Source of the DNA: an uncultured Sutterella sp.
GTDB lineage: Bacteria > Pseudomonadota > Gammaproteobacteria > Burkholderiales > Burkholderiaceae_F
Length of the DNA stretch: 24,055 nt
Assembly (NCBI GenBank): GCA_905212345.1
Contig: CAJMEC010000027.1
Location: 1 to 24,055, forward strand
Reading direction: 5' to 3'
Shown here one piece after another: positions 15,169-23,368 of the stretch. Numbering within the stretch: position 1 is the first letter of the stretch; the number at the start of each line of letters is the position of its first letter. A program made the position numbers and the translations under genes. The notes beneath the pieces are model-generated. The model did not search any database. It was given only the letters and a program-made list of their open reading frames with translations, and was not told the DNA's origin.

Positions 15169-17217
15169 ATGCAAAAACGCCAAATATTCGTTACGACTGC
15201 TCTTCCCTATGCCAATGGGCATTTCCATATCGGCCATATCATGGAATACATTCAGGCCGACATTTGGGTGCGCACTCAGCGAATGTATGGACATACCGTT
15301 CATTTTGTCGGTGCCGACGATACTCACGGCGCCCCGATGATGATTGCCGCGCAAAAAGAAGGTATTACTCCTCAAGAGTTCGTTGCCCGAATTGCAGCCG
15401 GTCGCAAAGCTTACCTTGATGGTTTCCACATTAAGTTTGACCATTGGTACTCGACCGACAGCGAAGAAAATGTCATGCTTTCGCAAGACATTTACAAACG
15501 CCTGAAGGCAGCCGGGTTAATTTATACAAAAGACATTGAACAATTCTATGATCCGGTCAAAGGCATGTTCCTGGCCGACCGTTTCATTAAGGGCACCTGC
15601 CCGCGTTGCGGCGCTGAAGACCAATATGGCGACAACTGCGAAAAGTGCGGGGCTGTCTATTCGCCCACAGAATTGATCAACCCCTTCTCGGCTTTGTCCG
15701 GTGCTAAACCTGAATTGCGTAAATCCACGCACTATTTCTTTAAGCTTTCCGATCCCGCCTGCGTGACGTTTTTGCGCGATTGGGTCAACGGCAAAGGCAA
15801 GAGTGGCGCAGATCGCGTGCAAGCGGAAATCCGTGCCAAAGATGAAGAATGGCTCGGTGAAGGTAAATTGGGCGACTGGGATATTTCCCGTGACGAACCA
15901 TACTTCGGCATCCCCATTCCCGATGCCCCCGGTAAATATTTCTACGTTTGGCTTGACGCTCCGGTGGGTTACTACGCCAGCCTCTTGAACTACTCCAAGA
16001 AGATCGGTTTTGACTTCTGGAAGTTCTTAGATGATGAGAAAACTGAACAAATTCACTTTATCGGCAAAGACATCGTGTATTTTCACACGCTTTTCTGGCC
16101 TGCCATGTTGCATTTTGCCGGTCAACCGTACCGTGTTCCCGATAACGTTTTCGTTCATGGCTTCATGACCGTTGACGGCCGCAAGATGAGTAAGAGCCGC
16201 GGCACCGGCATTAGCCCCATGAAGTACCTTGAACTCGGCATGAACGCCGAATGGTTGCGTTATTACCTTGCCGCAAAAATGGGGCCGACCAACGATGACG
16301 TCGATTTCAGCAAGAGCGATTTCTTGGCTCGCGTGAACTCTGATTTGATCGGCAAGTACATCAACATTGCCAGCCGAGCAGCCGGCTTCATCGTCAAGCG
16401 CTTTAACGCTCGTGTTGACGATCGCATGGCCGACCACACGATTATCAAGGTCATGCGCAATGCGGTTGAAGGCATCGCCATGCTCTACAACCAACGCGAA
16501 TACTCCCGCGCACTCCGCGCCATTATGTCCATGACAGACACGATCAATGAGTACATCGATCGTGAAAAGCCTTGGGAATTGGCAAAATCTGAAGAGCAAG
16601 CGGACAAATTGCATGAAGTCTGTTCCGTGGCCCTAGAAGCATTCCGACTCTTGACGCTCATGCTCAAACCTGTGTTGCCGGCCACAGCCGCTAAGGTTGA
16701 AGAATTCCTCAATTGCGGCGAACTCAATTGGGAAAGCGCTCTGCGTCCTTTGACCTCTGATGTTCAGATTAAGCCCTTCAAACATTTGATGCAGCGCTGC
16801 GACATCAAACAATTGGATGCTTTGATTCCTCCGGTGGCGGAAGTTGCCAAACCGGTGGCTCCTTGCGGTGAAGAAATCGCCCCCGAAGTCACGATTAATG
16901 ATTTCGCCAAATTGGATATGCGTGTAGCCAAGATCGTCAAGTGTGAAAAGGTGGAAGGCTCTACGAAGCTTTTGCGTTTAACGGTTGACATCGGAGAAGG
17001 CAAGACTCGCAACATCTTCTCAGGCATTCAAGCCTGGTACAAGCCCGAGGATTTGGAGGGCAAACTCACAGTGGTGATTGCTAATCTTGCTCCGCGCAAG
17101 ATGCGCTTCGGCGTCAGCGAAGGCATGCTTTTGTCGGCAAGCGGAGCCGATGATAAAGACGGTCTCTTTATCCTTGAACCGCAAGCCGGAGCCAAACCCG
17201 GCATGAGACTTCGTTAA
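15169..17217 (+). CDS. metG: Methionyl-tRNA synthetase
   Basis: A 682-residue class I aminoacyl-tRNA synthetase that charges tRNA-Met. The catalytic HIGH motif is at residues 20-23 and KMSKS at 339-343. The connective domain has the zinc knuckle CPRCGAEDQYGDNCEKCG (about 145-162; four cysteines). The anticodon-binding helical domain follows, and the C-terminal 110 residues are the EMAP/Arc1p-type tRNA-binding OB-fold domain (INDFAKLDMRVAKIV), which also dimerises the enzyme. Length equals that of the E. coli form. The Shine-Dalgarno sequence is weak. A strong terminator follows 21 bases after the stop, so it appears to be monocistronic. Confidence 0.99.
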   Translation: MQKRQIFVTTALPYANGHFHIGHIMEYIQADIWVRTQRMYGHTVHFVGADDTHGAPMMIAAQKEGITPQEFVARIAAGRKAYLDGFHIKFDHWYSTDSEENVMLSQDIYKRLKAAGLIYTKDIEQFYDPVKGMFLADRFIKGTCPRCGAEDQYGDNCEKCGAVYSPTELINPFSALSGAKPELRKSTHYFFKLSDPACVTFLRDWVNGKGKSGADRVQAEIRAKDEEWLGEGKLGDWDISRDEPYFGIPIPDAPGKYFYVWLDAPVGYYASLLNYSKKIGFDFWKFLDDEKTEQIHFIGKDIVYFHTLFWPAMLHFAGQPYRVPDNVFVHGFMTVDGRKMSKSRGTGISPMKYLELGMNAEWLRYYLAAKMGPTNDDVDFSKSDFLARVNSDLIGKYINIASRAAGFIVKRFNARVDDRMADHTIIKVMRNAVEGIAMLYNQREYSRALRAIMSMTDTINEYIDREKPWELAKSEEQADKLHEVCSVALEAFRLLTLMLKPVLPATAAKVEEFLNCGELNWESALRPLTSDVQIKPFKHLMQRCDIKQLDALIPPVAEVAKPVAPCGEEIAPEVTINDFAKLDMRVAKIVKCEKVEGSTKLLRLTVDIGEGKTRNIFSGIQAWYKPEDLEGKLTVVIANLAPRKMRFGVSEGMLLSASGADDKDGLFILEPQAGAKPGMRLR

Positions 17218-17238
17218 TCGCAAGTCCTAAGGAAGACT

Positions 17239-17270
17239 AAAAACAGTTGGCCCACAAGCCAACTGTTTTT
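17239..17270 (+). terminator. Rho-independent terminator of metG
   Basis: A 13-base-pair stem, AAAAACAGTTGGC / GCCAACTGTTTTT, with a six-base loop and a terminal T run. It also covers a TTG (17247) that would otherwise prolong the next gene by 24 codons. Confidence 0.92.
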
Positions 17271-17296
17271 ACAATAACCGATAACAACAATATTAA
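17268..17296 (+). promoter_or_regulatory. Possible promoter of the SulP gene
   Basis: TTTACA (17268-17273), a 17-base spacer and TATTAA (17291-17296). The -35 overlaps the T run of the metG terminator. Transcription would start about 15 bases before the ATG at 17319, leaving a very short leader without a Shine-Dalgarno sequence. Confidence 0.4.
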
Positions 17297-17318
17297 CTTC
17301 TCTCTTTCTCGTAAAAAA

Positions 17319-19025
17319 ATGAGCATCGCTCAAGCCTTTAAGAATTTTAGGGATCACATTCCCTTGGAACCTTTCCATCCGGTCAGTTTCGATTTAATCG
17401 GACACTACAATGCCAGAAGTTTGTCTCGAGACATTAGCTCAGGCCTGACTGTCGGCATGGTTGCGTTGCCCTTGGCCATGGCTTTTGCCATTGCTTCCGG
17501 CGTGACTCCTGAAGCGGGCATTTACACATCCATCATTGCTGGCTTTTTGATTGCCATCCTAGGTGGTTGTCGAGTTCAAATCGGCGGTCCTGCCGGCGCT
17601 TTTATCGTGATTATCTACGGCATCATCGCCAACTACGGTTTGGCCAACCTCATGATTGCCACTATCGGCAGTGGCATACTGCTCTTTCTGATGGGGTTGC
17701 TAAAAATCGGCAGCTTTATACGTTTTATTCCTATTTCCATTGTGATCGGTTTCACAAACGGTATCGCTGTGCTCATTGCCTTATCACAGGTGAAAGACTT
17801 TTTAGGCCTGAGCATTGACAAGATGCCCGCTGATTTTTTCGGTCAGATGGGAGCCATTGCAGCTCATATCGGAAGTGTGAATTTTTACGCTTTGGGCATC
17901 GCCCTGGTTTCGTTTGCCATCGTTCGTTTCTGGCCTAAAGATACATCAAGCCGCACGGCTCAATGGAAGCGTTGGGTTGCTAAGATTCCCGGCACTGTAA
18001 TCGTTTTGATCGTCTCAACGATTGCCGTGACCTCTTTGGGATTGCCCGTAGAAACAATTGGCAGTAAATTCGGCGGTATTCCACAAACTCTGCCTTCTAT
18101 TCAAATTCCAGATTTTGATTGGGAAAACATCCGTCACTTGGTTGGCCCCATGGTCACGATCGCGCTGCTTGGAGCCATTGAGTCGCTTTTATGCGCCCGC
18201 GTCGCCGACACGCTCACCGATGACAGACATAACCCCAATCAAGAACTGATGGGGCAAGGTATTGCCAATTTAGTTGTGCCCTTTTTCGGCGGTATTCCGG
18301 CAACCGGAACCATTGCCCGTACGGTCACCAATATTAAAAGCGGTGCCATCTCCCCGGTTTCCGGTGTTGTTCATGCGATCACTCTTTTAGTCGTTATTTT
18401 GCTCGCCGCCCCCTTGGCGTCCAATATTCCGCTTGCCGCGCTTTCCGCCATCTTGCTAAATGTCGCAACCAACATGGGCAACTGGGCGGAATTCAAACGT
18501 TTGCGTCGCATGACCATGTCATACAAGGTGACGCTTATCGCTACTTTCCTTTTGACGGTTATTTTTGATTTGACCGTTGCTGTGGAAGTAGGCCTGGTGA
18601 TCTCGTGCCTATTCTTCATCTATCGCATGAATACCCTCACAAGCGTTACCCAAATGACCCTTTCCGCTGACACCCCTGAAGGCATTGAAGCCTGGCGTCT
18701 GCAAGGTTCGCTCTTTTTCGGATCCGTCTCCAAACTTTCCTATATGACCGATCCGAAGCGAATCACGGCAAGAAATGCCAATAAGGTGGTGATTCTGAAT
18801 TGCACCGCGCTCATGAACATTGATAATTCGGCCATGGACATTATTTCGACCTACATGAGAGCGCTCAAACGGCGCGACTTTGAGCTGATCATTTGCGGAG
18901 CGACCGGTCACACCCTCCATCAATTGAAAAGAACCGGTATCGCGCAAGCGCTTGGGAAGAACATGGTGGATACCATGTTTGACGCAGAGCGTCTCGCCCG
19001 AGAGCTTTTAAGAAACATCCCCTAA
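17319..19025 (+). CDS. SulP-family inorganic anion transporter with STAS domain
   Basis: A 568-residue SulP transporter. About 10-14 membrane segments form the N-terminal 430 residues, with the family signature DISSGLTVGMVALPLAMAFA near residue 40 (SulP consensus region) and GGPAGAFIVIIYGI near residue 92. The cytoplasmic C-terminal STAS domain spans about residues 445-565 and shows NIDNSAMD and the final GATGHTLHQLKRTG. Members move sulfate, bicarbonate or C4-dicarboxylates; the sequence does not reveal which, and no carbonic anhydrase is fused or adjacent. Start ATG 17319 fits the family; the region upstream is the metG terminator. A terminator follows eight bases after the stop. Confidence 0.93.
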   Translation: MSIAQAFKNFRDHIPLEPFHPVSFDLIGHYNARSLSRDISSGLTVGMVALPLAMAFAIASGVTPEAGIYTSIIAGFLIAILGGCRVQIGGPAGAFIVIIYGIIANYGLANLMIATIGSGILLFLMGLLKIGSFIRFIPISIVIGFTNGIAVLIALSQVKDFLGLSIDKMPADFFGQMGAIAAHIGSVNFYALGIALVSFAIVRFWPKDTSSRTAQWKRWVAKIPGTVIVLIVSTIAVTSLGLPVETIGSKFGGIPQTLPSIQIPDFDWENIRHLVGPMVTIALLGAIESLLCARVADTLTDDRHNPNQELMGQGIANLVVPFFGGIPATGTIARTVTNIKSGAISPVSGVVHAITLLVVILLAAPLASNIPLAALSAILLNVATNMGNWAEFKRLRRMTMSYKVTLIATFLLTVIFDLTVAVEVGLVISCLFFIYRMNTLTSVTQMTLSADTPEGIEAWRLQGSLFFGSVSKLSYMTDPKRITARNANKVVILNCTALMNIDNSAMDIISTYMRALKRRDFELIICGATGHTLHQLKRTGIAQALGKNMVDTMFDAERLARELLRNIP

Positions 19026-19032
19026 AAACCGC

Positions 19033-19067
19033 TATTCGGCTGACTTACCTCAGCCGAATATTTTTTT
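19033..19067 (+). terminator. Rho-independent terminator of the SulP gene
   Basis: An 11-base-pair stem TATTCGGCTGA / TCAGCCGAATA, six-base loop, then seven T (19061-19067). The T run directly touches the GGAG ribosome binding site of the next gene. Confidence 0.9.
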
Positions 19068-19077
19068 GGAGACAATT

Positions 19078-20040
19078 GTGATCAAATTGAAAACCGTAGC
19101 CTTGGCGGCTATAAGCGGTTTGATGGCTAGCGGTGCTAGCGCCCAAGCTCCCCTCGCTCAAACCCAAACCATGAAAGTAGAAGTCTCAGAACATCAAATC
19201 GACGAAATCGGGGGTGTGATTTATTCTCAAATCCAATCTCGCCGATCAAACCGAGCGATGCGCATGACGCTTCTTGTGCCAAGAACTGCTGAGAAAAAAC
19301 CGGCCATTGTCTATTTCCCCGGGGGCGGATTCACCACAACGGACTATGAAAAATTCATCGAAATGCGCTTTGCCTTAGCCAAAGCCGGTTTTGTGGTGGC
19401 CGCGGCGGAATATCGGGTTATACCGAATAAATTTCCGGCTATTTTAGAGGACGGAAAATCCGCAGTGCGTTTTTTAAGAGCCCATGCGGATGCCTATGGC
19501 ATTGATGCATCCAAAATCGGTGTGCTAGGTGACTCAGCCGGAGGCTACCTGTCACAGATGGTCGCTGTCACCGGCAAGGAAAAGCAATTCGATAAAGGCG
19601 ATAATCTTCACATTGACTCAAGTGTTCAGGCCGCTGTGACTCTCTATGGAATATCTGATCTTCGCAATATCGGCGCCGGGTTTGACGAAGCCATTGAAAA
19701 AGTTCATCAATCCCCTGCTGTAACGGAAGCGCTACTAGTCAATGGCGTGGCCTTCAACGACAACCCCGGCGCGAGCATCTTGTCTGATAGCAACAAAGCA
19801 CTAGCGGCGAGCCCTTCGGGACATATTAAAAAGAATTTACCACCCTTTTTGATCATGCACGGGACAGAAGATAAACTCGTCTCGCCGGTTCAAAGTGAAC
19901 AGCTTTATGAAGCGCTAAAGCAAAGCGGCAATCGAGTCACTTACGTTAAGGTTGAGGGCGCCGCCCACGGCGACACCGTTTGGTTTCAAAAACCCATTAT
20001 TGATAAAGTTGTCACTTGGTTTAAAGACAATTTGAAATAG
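19078..20040 (+). CDS. Exported alpha/beta hydrolase (esterase/lipase-like)
   Basis: A 320-residue secreted hydrolase. The Sec signal peptide ends near ASGASAQA (about residue 24). The oxyanion motif PGGGF is at 81-85, the nucleophile elbow GDSAGGY at about 151-157 (Ser153), the acid in HGTEDKLV and the histidine in GAAHGD near the C-terminus, so the triad is complete. The fold resembles the BD-FAE/hormone-sensitive-lipase side of the superfamily, acting on small acyl or feruloyl esters; the true substrate is unknown. The GTG at 19078 follows GGAG at six bases; the TTG four codons upstream lies on the terminator T run. It is followed after eight bases by a RidA-family gene in probable operon. 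Confidence 0.82.
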   Translation: MIKLKTVALAAISGLMASGASAQAPLAQTQTMKVEVSEHQIDEIGGVIYSQIQSRRSNRAMRMTLLVPRTAEKKPAIVYFPGGGFTTTDYEKFIEMRFALAKAGFVVAAAEYRVIPNKFPAILEDGKSAVRFLRAHADAYGIDASKIGVLGDSAGGYLSQMVAVTGKEKQFDKGDNLHIDSSVQAAVTLYGISDLRNIGAGFDEAIEKVHQSPAVTEALLVNGVAFNDNPGASILSDSNKALAASPSGHIKKNLPPFLIMHGTEDKLVSPVQSEQLYEALKQSGNRVTYVKVEGAAHGDTVWFQKPIIDKVVTWFKDNLK

Positions 20041-20048
20041 GACGACAT

Positions 20049-20510
20049 ATGCGCATTGAAGAAAAACTCAAGGCAATGGGGCTTGAATTGCCTCCCGTGG
20101 CCGATCCGGCCGGTCTGTACGTTTACACAAGACGCGTTGGCAATCTTGTTTATGTTTCGGGACAAACACCTGATATCAACAGCGTTCTTCAAATCAAAGG
20201 CGTTGTTGGAGAAACGCTAAGTCTTGAAGAAGGTAAAAAAGCCGCCAAATTAAGTGCGCTCAATGTCCTTTCTGTCCTCAAGCGCGAACTGGGAGACCTT
20301 GACCGAGTCAAGCAATTTGTGCATTTGACAGGTTTTGTTCGCTGCGCCAAAGGCTTTGAGGATCACCCTCAAGTCATCAACGGCGCCTCTGAGCTTTTCC
20401 GCGATCTTTATGGGGCGGCAGGCGTGGGCACTCGAATTGCACTCGGGGCCTATGAATTGCCTGAAGGCGCTGCCACAGAAATCACCGCTATTGTTGAAGT
20501 AAAAGATTAA
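20049..20510 (+). CDS. RidA/YjgF family protein
   Basis: A 153-residue member of the Rid family in the longer YjgF-like subgroup (N-terminus MRIEEKLKAMGLELPPV, then VGNLVYVSGQTP). Rid proteins hydrolyse reactive enamine/imine intermediates such as 2-aminoacrylate, but this longer subgroup lacks a settled function; the archetype's catalytic arginine appears to be present as TRIALGAYELP (about residue 130) with a C-terminal E(I)TAIVEV. GGACGA precedes the ATG. The eight-base gap to the esterase-like gene suggests co-transcription; a link between them is not known. Convergent with a threonine aldolase, an enzyme that also handles PLP-bound amino-acid intermediates. Confidence 0.85.
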   Translation: MRIEEKLKAMGLELPPVADPAGLYVYTRRVGNLVYVSGQTPDINSVLQIKGVVGETLSLEEGKKAAKLSALNVLSVLKRELGDLDRVKQFVHLTGFVRCAKGFEDHPQVINGASELFRDLYGAAGVGTRIALGAYELPEGAATEITAIVEVKD

Positions 20511-20522
20511 AAAACTAACAAG

Positions 20523-20557
20523 AAGTCCCCAATCTTTTAACTAAGAATTGGGGACTT
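20523..20557. terminator. Hairpin between convergent RidA and threonine aldolase genes
   Basis: AAGTCCCCAATCTT (20523-20536) pairs with AAGAATTGGGGACTT (20543-20557), one bulged A. There is no T run on the plus side; on the minus side TTTTTT appears about ten bases later. It probably serves both genes, imperfectly. Confidence 0.65.
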
Positions 20558-20574
20558 GTAGCGCTAAATTGCAA

Positions 20575-21600
20575 TTAAAGCATTGCGATCACGCGATCAA
20601 TATTTTCTTCCGGTGTTGCCCAGCTCGTACAAAACCGCACTGCCGTATGAGTGTCATCAACTTTACACCAATGAGACAGCTGAACTTCCTTTTCCAACTC
20701 GGCTAATTTTGCATTATCCAAAATGACAAACTGTTGGTTGGACGGACTTTCCGAATAAAAACGATAACCCTTATCTTGAAGTGCCTTCTTTAACTTCATC
20801 GCCATCTCAACGGCGTGTCGGCTGATTTCAAAATAGAGATTATCGGTAAAAAGCGTATCAAACTGCAGTCCCAACAGGCGTCCTTTTGCCAATACTGCCC
20901 CACCTTGCTTCATGATGGTGAAAAAGTTCTTTGATAATTTCGTATTGGTGAAAACGACCGCTTCGCCTAAAAGAGCGCCCACTTTGGTGCCACCTATATA
21001 AAAAACGTCGGATAAACGAGCTATATCGGCTAAAGTCACATCAGCTCCCTCGCTGGCAAGCGCATAACCCATACGCGCTCCGTCAATAAATAAAGGCATG
21101 GCGTGCTTGCGGCATACCGCGCTGATAGCTTCCAATTCAGCTAGCGAATAGACAGACCCCGTTTCTGTGGCCTGTGAAATATAGACCATCGCCGGAATAA
21201 CACCATGCTCCCAAGAGGGAGCCGAAAGCGTATCTTCGATGTAGCGATCCAATTGTGAAGCAACCATCTTCCCGTCGCGCGGTTCAATCGTGAGCACCTT
21301 GTGGCCGCCCATTTCAATAGCGCCGCCTTCATGCCCGTTGATATGACCGCTTTCAACGGCAATGACGCCCTCACAAGGGCGCAAAATCGAACGAATAACC
21401 GTGGAGTTAGTTTGCGTGCCGCCGATCAGAAGGAAAACCTCCGCCTCAGGTGCCTGACAGGCTTCTTTAATTTTTGCTTTGGCGCTTTCACAATAAACGT
21501 CTGTGCCATAACCCGGCGTGCTTTCCAAATTGGTTTGAACCAAACGTTCCAGAATTTTCGGATGGCACCCTTCCTGATAGTCGCAGGCTAAACGAATCAT
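20575..21600 (-). CDS. Low-specificity L-threonine aldolase family (PLP-dependent lyase)
   Basis: A 341-residue fold type I PLP enzyme of the beta-eliminating lyase/threonine aldolase family, which splits threonine or allo-threonine to glycine and acetaldehyde. The N-terminal DYQEGCHPKILERL, the GYGTDVY segment, ESGHINGHEGGAIE (substrate and cofactor contacts), FIDGARMGYA (cofactor Asp and Arg) and the PLP lysine in YIGGTKVGAL (about residue 208) are all present. The ATG at 21598-21600 follows a perfect AAAGGAG; the frame is open nine codons upstream but without support. Divergent from pstB with 155 bases between. Confidence 0.9.
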   Translation of the reverse strand: MIRLACDYQEGCHPKILERLVQTNLESTPGYGTDVYCESAKAKIKEACQAPEAEVFLLIGGTQTNSTVIRSILRPCEGVIAVESGHINGHEGGAIEMGGHKVLTIEPRDGKMVASQLDRYIEDTLSAPSWEHGVIPAMVYISQATETGSVYSLAELEAISAVCRKHAMPLFIDGARMGYALASEGADVTLADIARLSDVFYIGGTKVGALLGEAVVFTNTKLSKNFFTIMKQGGAVLAKGRLLGLQFDTLFTDNLYFEISRHAVEMAMKLKKALQDKGYRFYSESPSNQQFVILDNAKLAELEKEVQLSHWCKVDDTHTAVRFCTSWATPEENIDRVIAML

Positions 21601-21667
21601 TTCTTTCTCCTTTCTCGGTCGCGACAAAAGCGGCTATTCAATAGCAACCGCTTATCCGTTCACAAGA

Positions 21668-21696
21668 TTGTCACATAAATGTCATCTTTGGGTCAT
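21668..21696 (+). promoter_or_regulatory. Pho box with three direct half-sites
   Basis: TTGTCAC (21668), ATGTCAT (21679) and GGGTCAT (21690) repeat at exactly 11-base steps, the known PhoB arrangement. The first two are near-consensus, the third has one mismatch in TGTCA. A -10-like TAGACT lies at 21707-21712, about ten bases on, as in PhoB-activated promoters that lack a -35. Confidence 0.88.
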
Positions 21697-21755
21697 ACCC
21701 AACTTTTAGACTTCGCCCCAATAACAGAAAGTTATCTCATTAAGGAGTCTTCGGG

Positions 21756-22526
21756 ATGTCCGATACGACCATGGCCTCAAAAATCGAGGTCAAACATTTC
21801 AATTTCTACTACGGCGCATTTCACGCGCTAAAAGATATTAATCTTTCAATCGCTGAAAATAAAGTCACGGCTTTTATTGGCCCTTCGGGTTGCGGCAAGT
21901 CAACTCTCTTGCGCACATTCAACCGCATGTATGAGCTCTATAACGAACAACGAGCCGAAGGTGAAATTTGGCTCGATGGTGAAAATATCGTCACCAAAAC
22001 CGAAGGTGTTGACCGTTTGCGCTCCAAGGTCGGCATGGTTTTCCAACGCCCCACGCCTTTTCCGATGTCTATCTATGACAACATCGCCTACGGTGTCCGT
22101 TTATTTGAAAAGTTACCCAAATCCGAATTGGATGACCGTATTGAGTGGGCTTTGAAAAAAGCCGCCCTGTGGACCGATGTTAAGGATAAACTCCAAGACT
22201 CCGGTTTCGCCCTCTCCGGCGGTCAACAACAACGCCTTTGCATTGCCCGAGCCATTGCGGTTAAACCTGAAGTATTGCTACTCGATGAACCGTGTTCCGC
22301 CTTGGATCCGATCTCCACGGCTAAGATTGAAGATTTGATCAATGAATTGAAAAAAGAATACACGGTTGTCATCGTCACCCACAGCATGCAGCAAGCTGCC
22401 CGTATTTCTGACTTTACCGCTTATATGTACCTCGGCGAACTCATTGAATTCGGACCCACGGAAATGATGTTCACGCACCCGACAAAGAAGGCAACGGAAG
22501 ACTACATCACGGGCCGTTTCGGTTAA
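21756..22526 (+). CDS. pstB: Phosphate ABC transporter ATP-binding protein PstB
   Basis: A 256-residue ABC ATPase that powers the high-affinity phosphate importer PstSCAB. The Walker A motif GPSGCGKST, the Q-loop FQRPTPFPMSIYDN typical of PstB, the signature LSGGQQQR, Walker B VLLLDEPCSALDP and the switch His in VIVTHSM are all intact. The ATG at 21756 follows AAGGAG. A Pho box 60-90 bases upstream indicates induction by PhoB when phosphate is low. It is followed after 18 bases by phoU. The usual upstream genes pstS, pstC and pstA are not here; the neighbour on that side is the divergent threonine aldolase, so the pst operon must be split or the permease genes lie elsewhere. Confidence 0.97.
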   Translation: MSDTTMASKIEVKHFNFYYGAFHALKDINLSIAENKVTAFIGPSGCGKSTLLRTFNRMYELYNEQRAEGEIWLDGENIVTKTEGVDRLRSKVGMVFQRPTPFPMSIYDNIAYGVRLFEKLPKSELDDRIEWALKKAALWTDVKDKLQDSGFALSGGQQQRLCIARAIAVKPEVLLLDEPCSALDPISTAKIEDLINELKKEYTVVIVTHSMQQAARISDFTAYMYLGELIEFGPTEMMFTHPTKKATEDYITGRFG

Positions 22527-22544
22527 AGCTAAGGAATAAAAAAA

Positions 22545-23255
22545 ATGATTATGTCCGCACAAACGCACCTTGTTCACCAATTCGATGAAGATTTAGATGA
22601 ACTCAAACACCTGCTCTACAGCATGGGTGATCTGGTAACCGAACAAATCAACAACGCCACCAAAGCCTTTCGCACAGGCGACATTGATTTGGCCCAATCG
22701 GTCAAAGACCGTGACGCTGCCATCAACGCGCTGGAAGTCTCCACTGACCGTTGCGCGACGCTTTTAATTGCTAAGCACCAGCCCGCGGCGACAGACCTGC
22801 GCTTTGTATTCGGTATTGCCAAAATGGCCACAGACTTTGAGCGCATGGGCGATCAGGCTCGCAATATCGCTCGTTCTAGCCGCGATGATATTCCCGAAGC
22901 GCTCATTGAAGCGCTTGGTAAAACCGGCATTGTTGAATCAACCATTAAGACCGTTAATTTGGCGATGCTCGCTTTGAAGAATCTTTCGGAAACGGCCGCT
23001 GTCAATACGCTCAGATCCGACGGCGATGTTGATAACGCTTTCAAGGATGGTATTAAGGTAGTCACGATTTACCTCAAAGAACATCCCGATGAAGTTGAAA
23101 AAGCACTCGCCTGCCTTGATTTGCTAAAAGCTTATGAACGCTTAGGCGATCATGCCACCAACATTGCCGAACACGTCATCTTTATTTTGGATGGCGAAGA
23201 TATCCGACACCTTCGCTTAGACGCATTGCCTGAAAACTTGACCAAACTTAGCTAA
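22545..23255 (+). CDS. phoU: Phosphate signalling regulator PhoU
   Basis: A 236-residue all-helical protein with two PhoU repeats (about residues 20-110 and 120-215). Each has the metal-binding block: RMGDQARNIA in the first and RLGDHATNIAEH in the second. PhoU links Pst transport state to PhoR/PhoB and prevents Pho activation when phosphate is plentiful. Two ATGs are close together (22545 and 22551); the first sits at a better distance from AAGGAA. It is co-transcribed with pstB and ends in a terminator before phoB. Confidence 0.96.
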   Translation: MIMSAQTHLVHQFDEDLDELKHLLYSMGDLVTEQINNATKAFRTGDIDLAQSVKDRDAAINALEVSTDRCATLLIAKHQPAATDLRFVFGIAKMATDFERMGDQARNIARSSRDDIPEALIEALGKTGIVESTIKTVNLAMLALKNLSETAAVNTLRSDGDVDNAFKDGIKVVTIYLKEHPDEVEKALACLDLLKAYERLGDHATNIAEHVIFILDGEDIRHLRLDALPENLTKLS

Positions 23256-23264
23256 TAAGAGAAC

Positions 23265-23299
23265 AATAAACCTTCGCAATCGACGAAGGTTTATTTTTT
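23265..23299 (+). terminator. Rho-independent terminator after phoU
   Basis: A 12-base-pair stem AATAAACCTTCG / CGAAGGTTTATT with a seven-base loop, running into a T-rich tail to 23299. It separates pstB-phoU from phoB. Confidence 0.9.
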
Positions 23300-23368
23300 G
23301 GTTGTGAAATTCGCCTATCATTACGGAGTTGAAGTTCTTTGGATTTGTTTTTTGAAGAAAGGCTTAAC

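Noticed and set aside
17247..17318. TTG at 17247 as start of the SulP protein
   Set aside because: It falls inside the metG terminator stem and adds 24 polar residues without family support.
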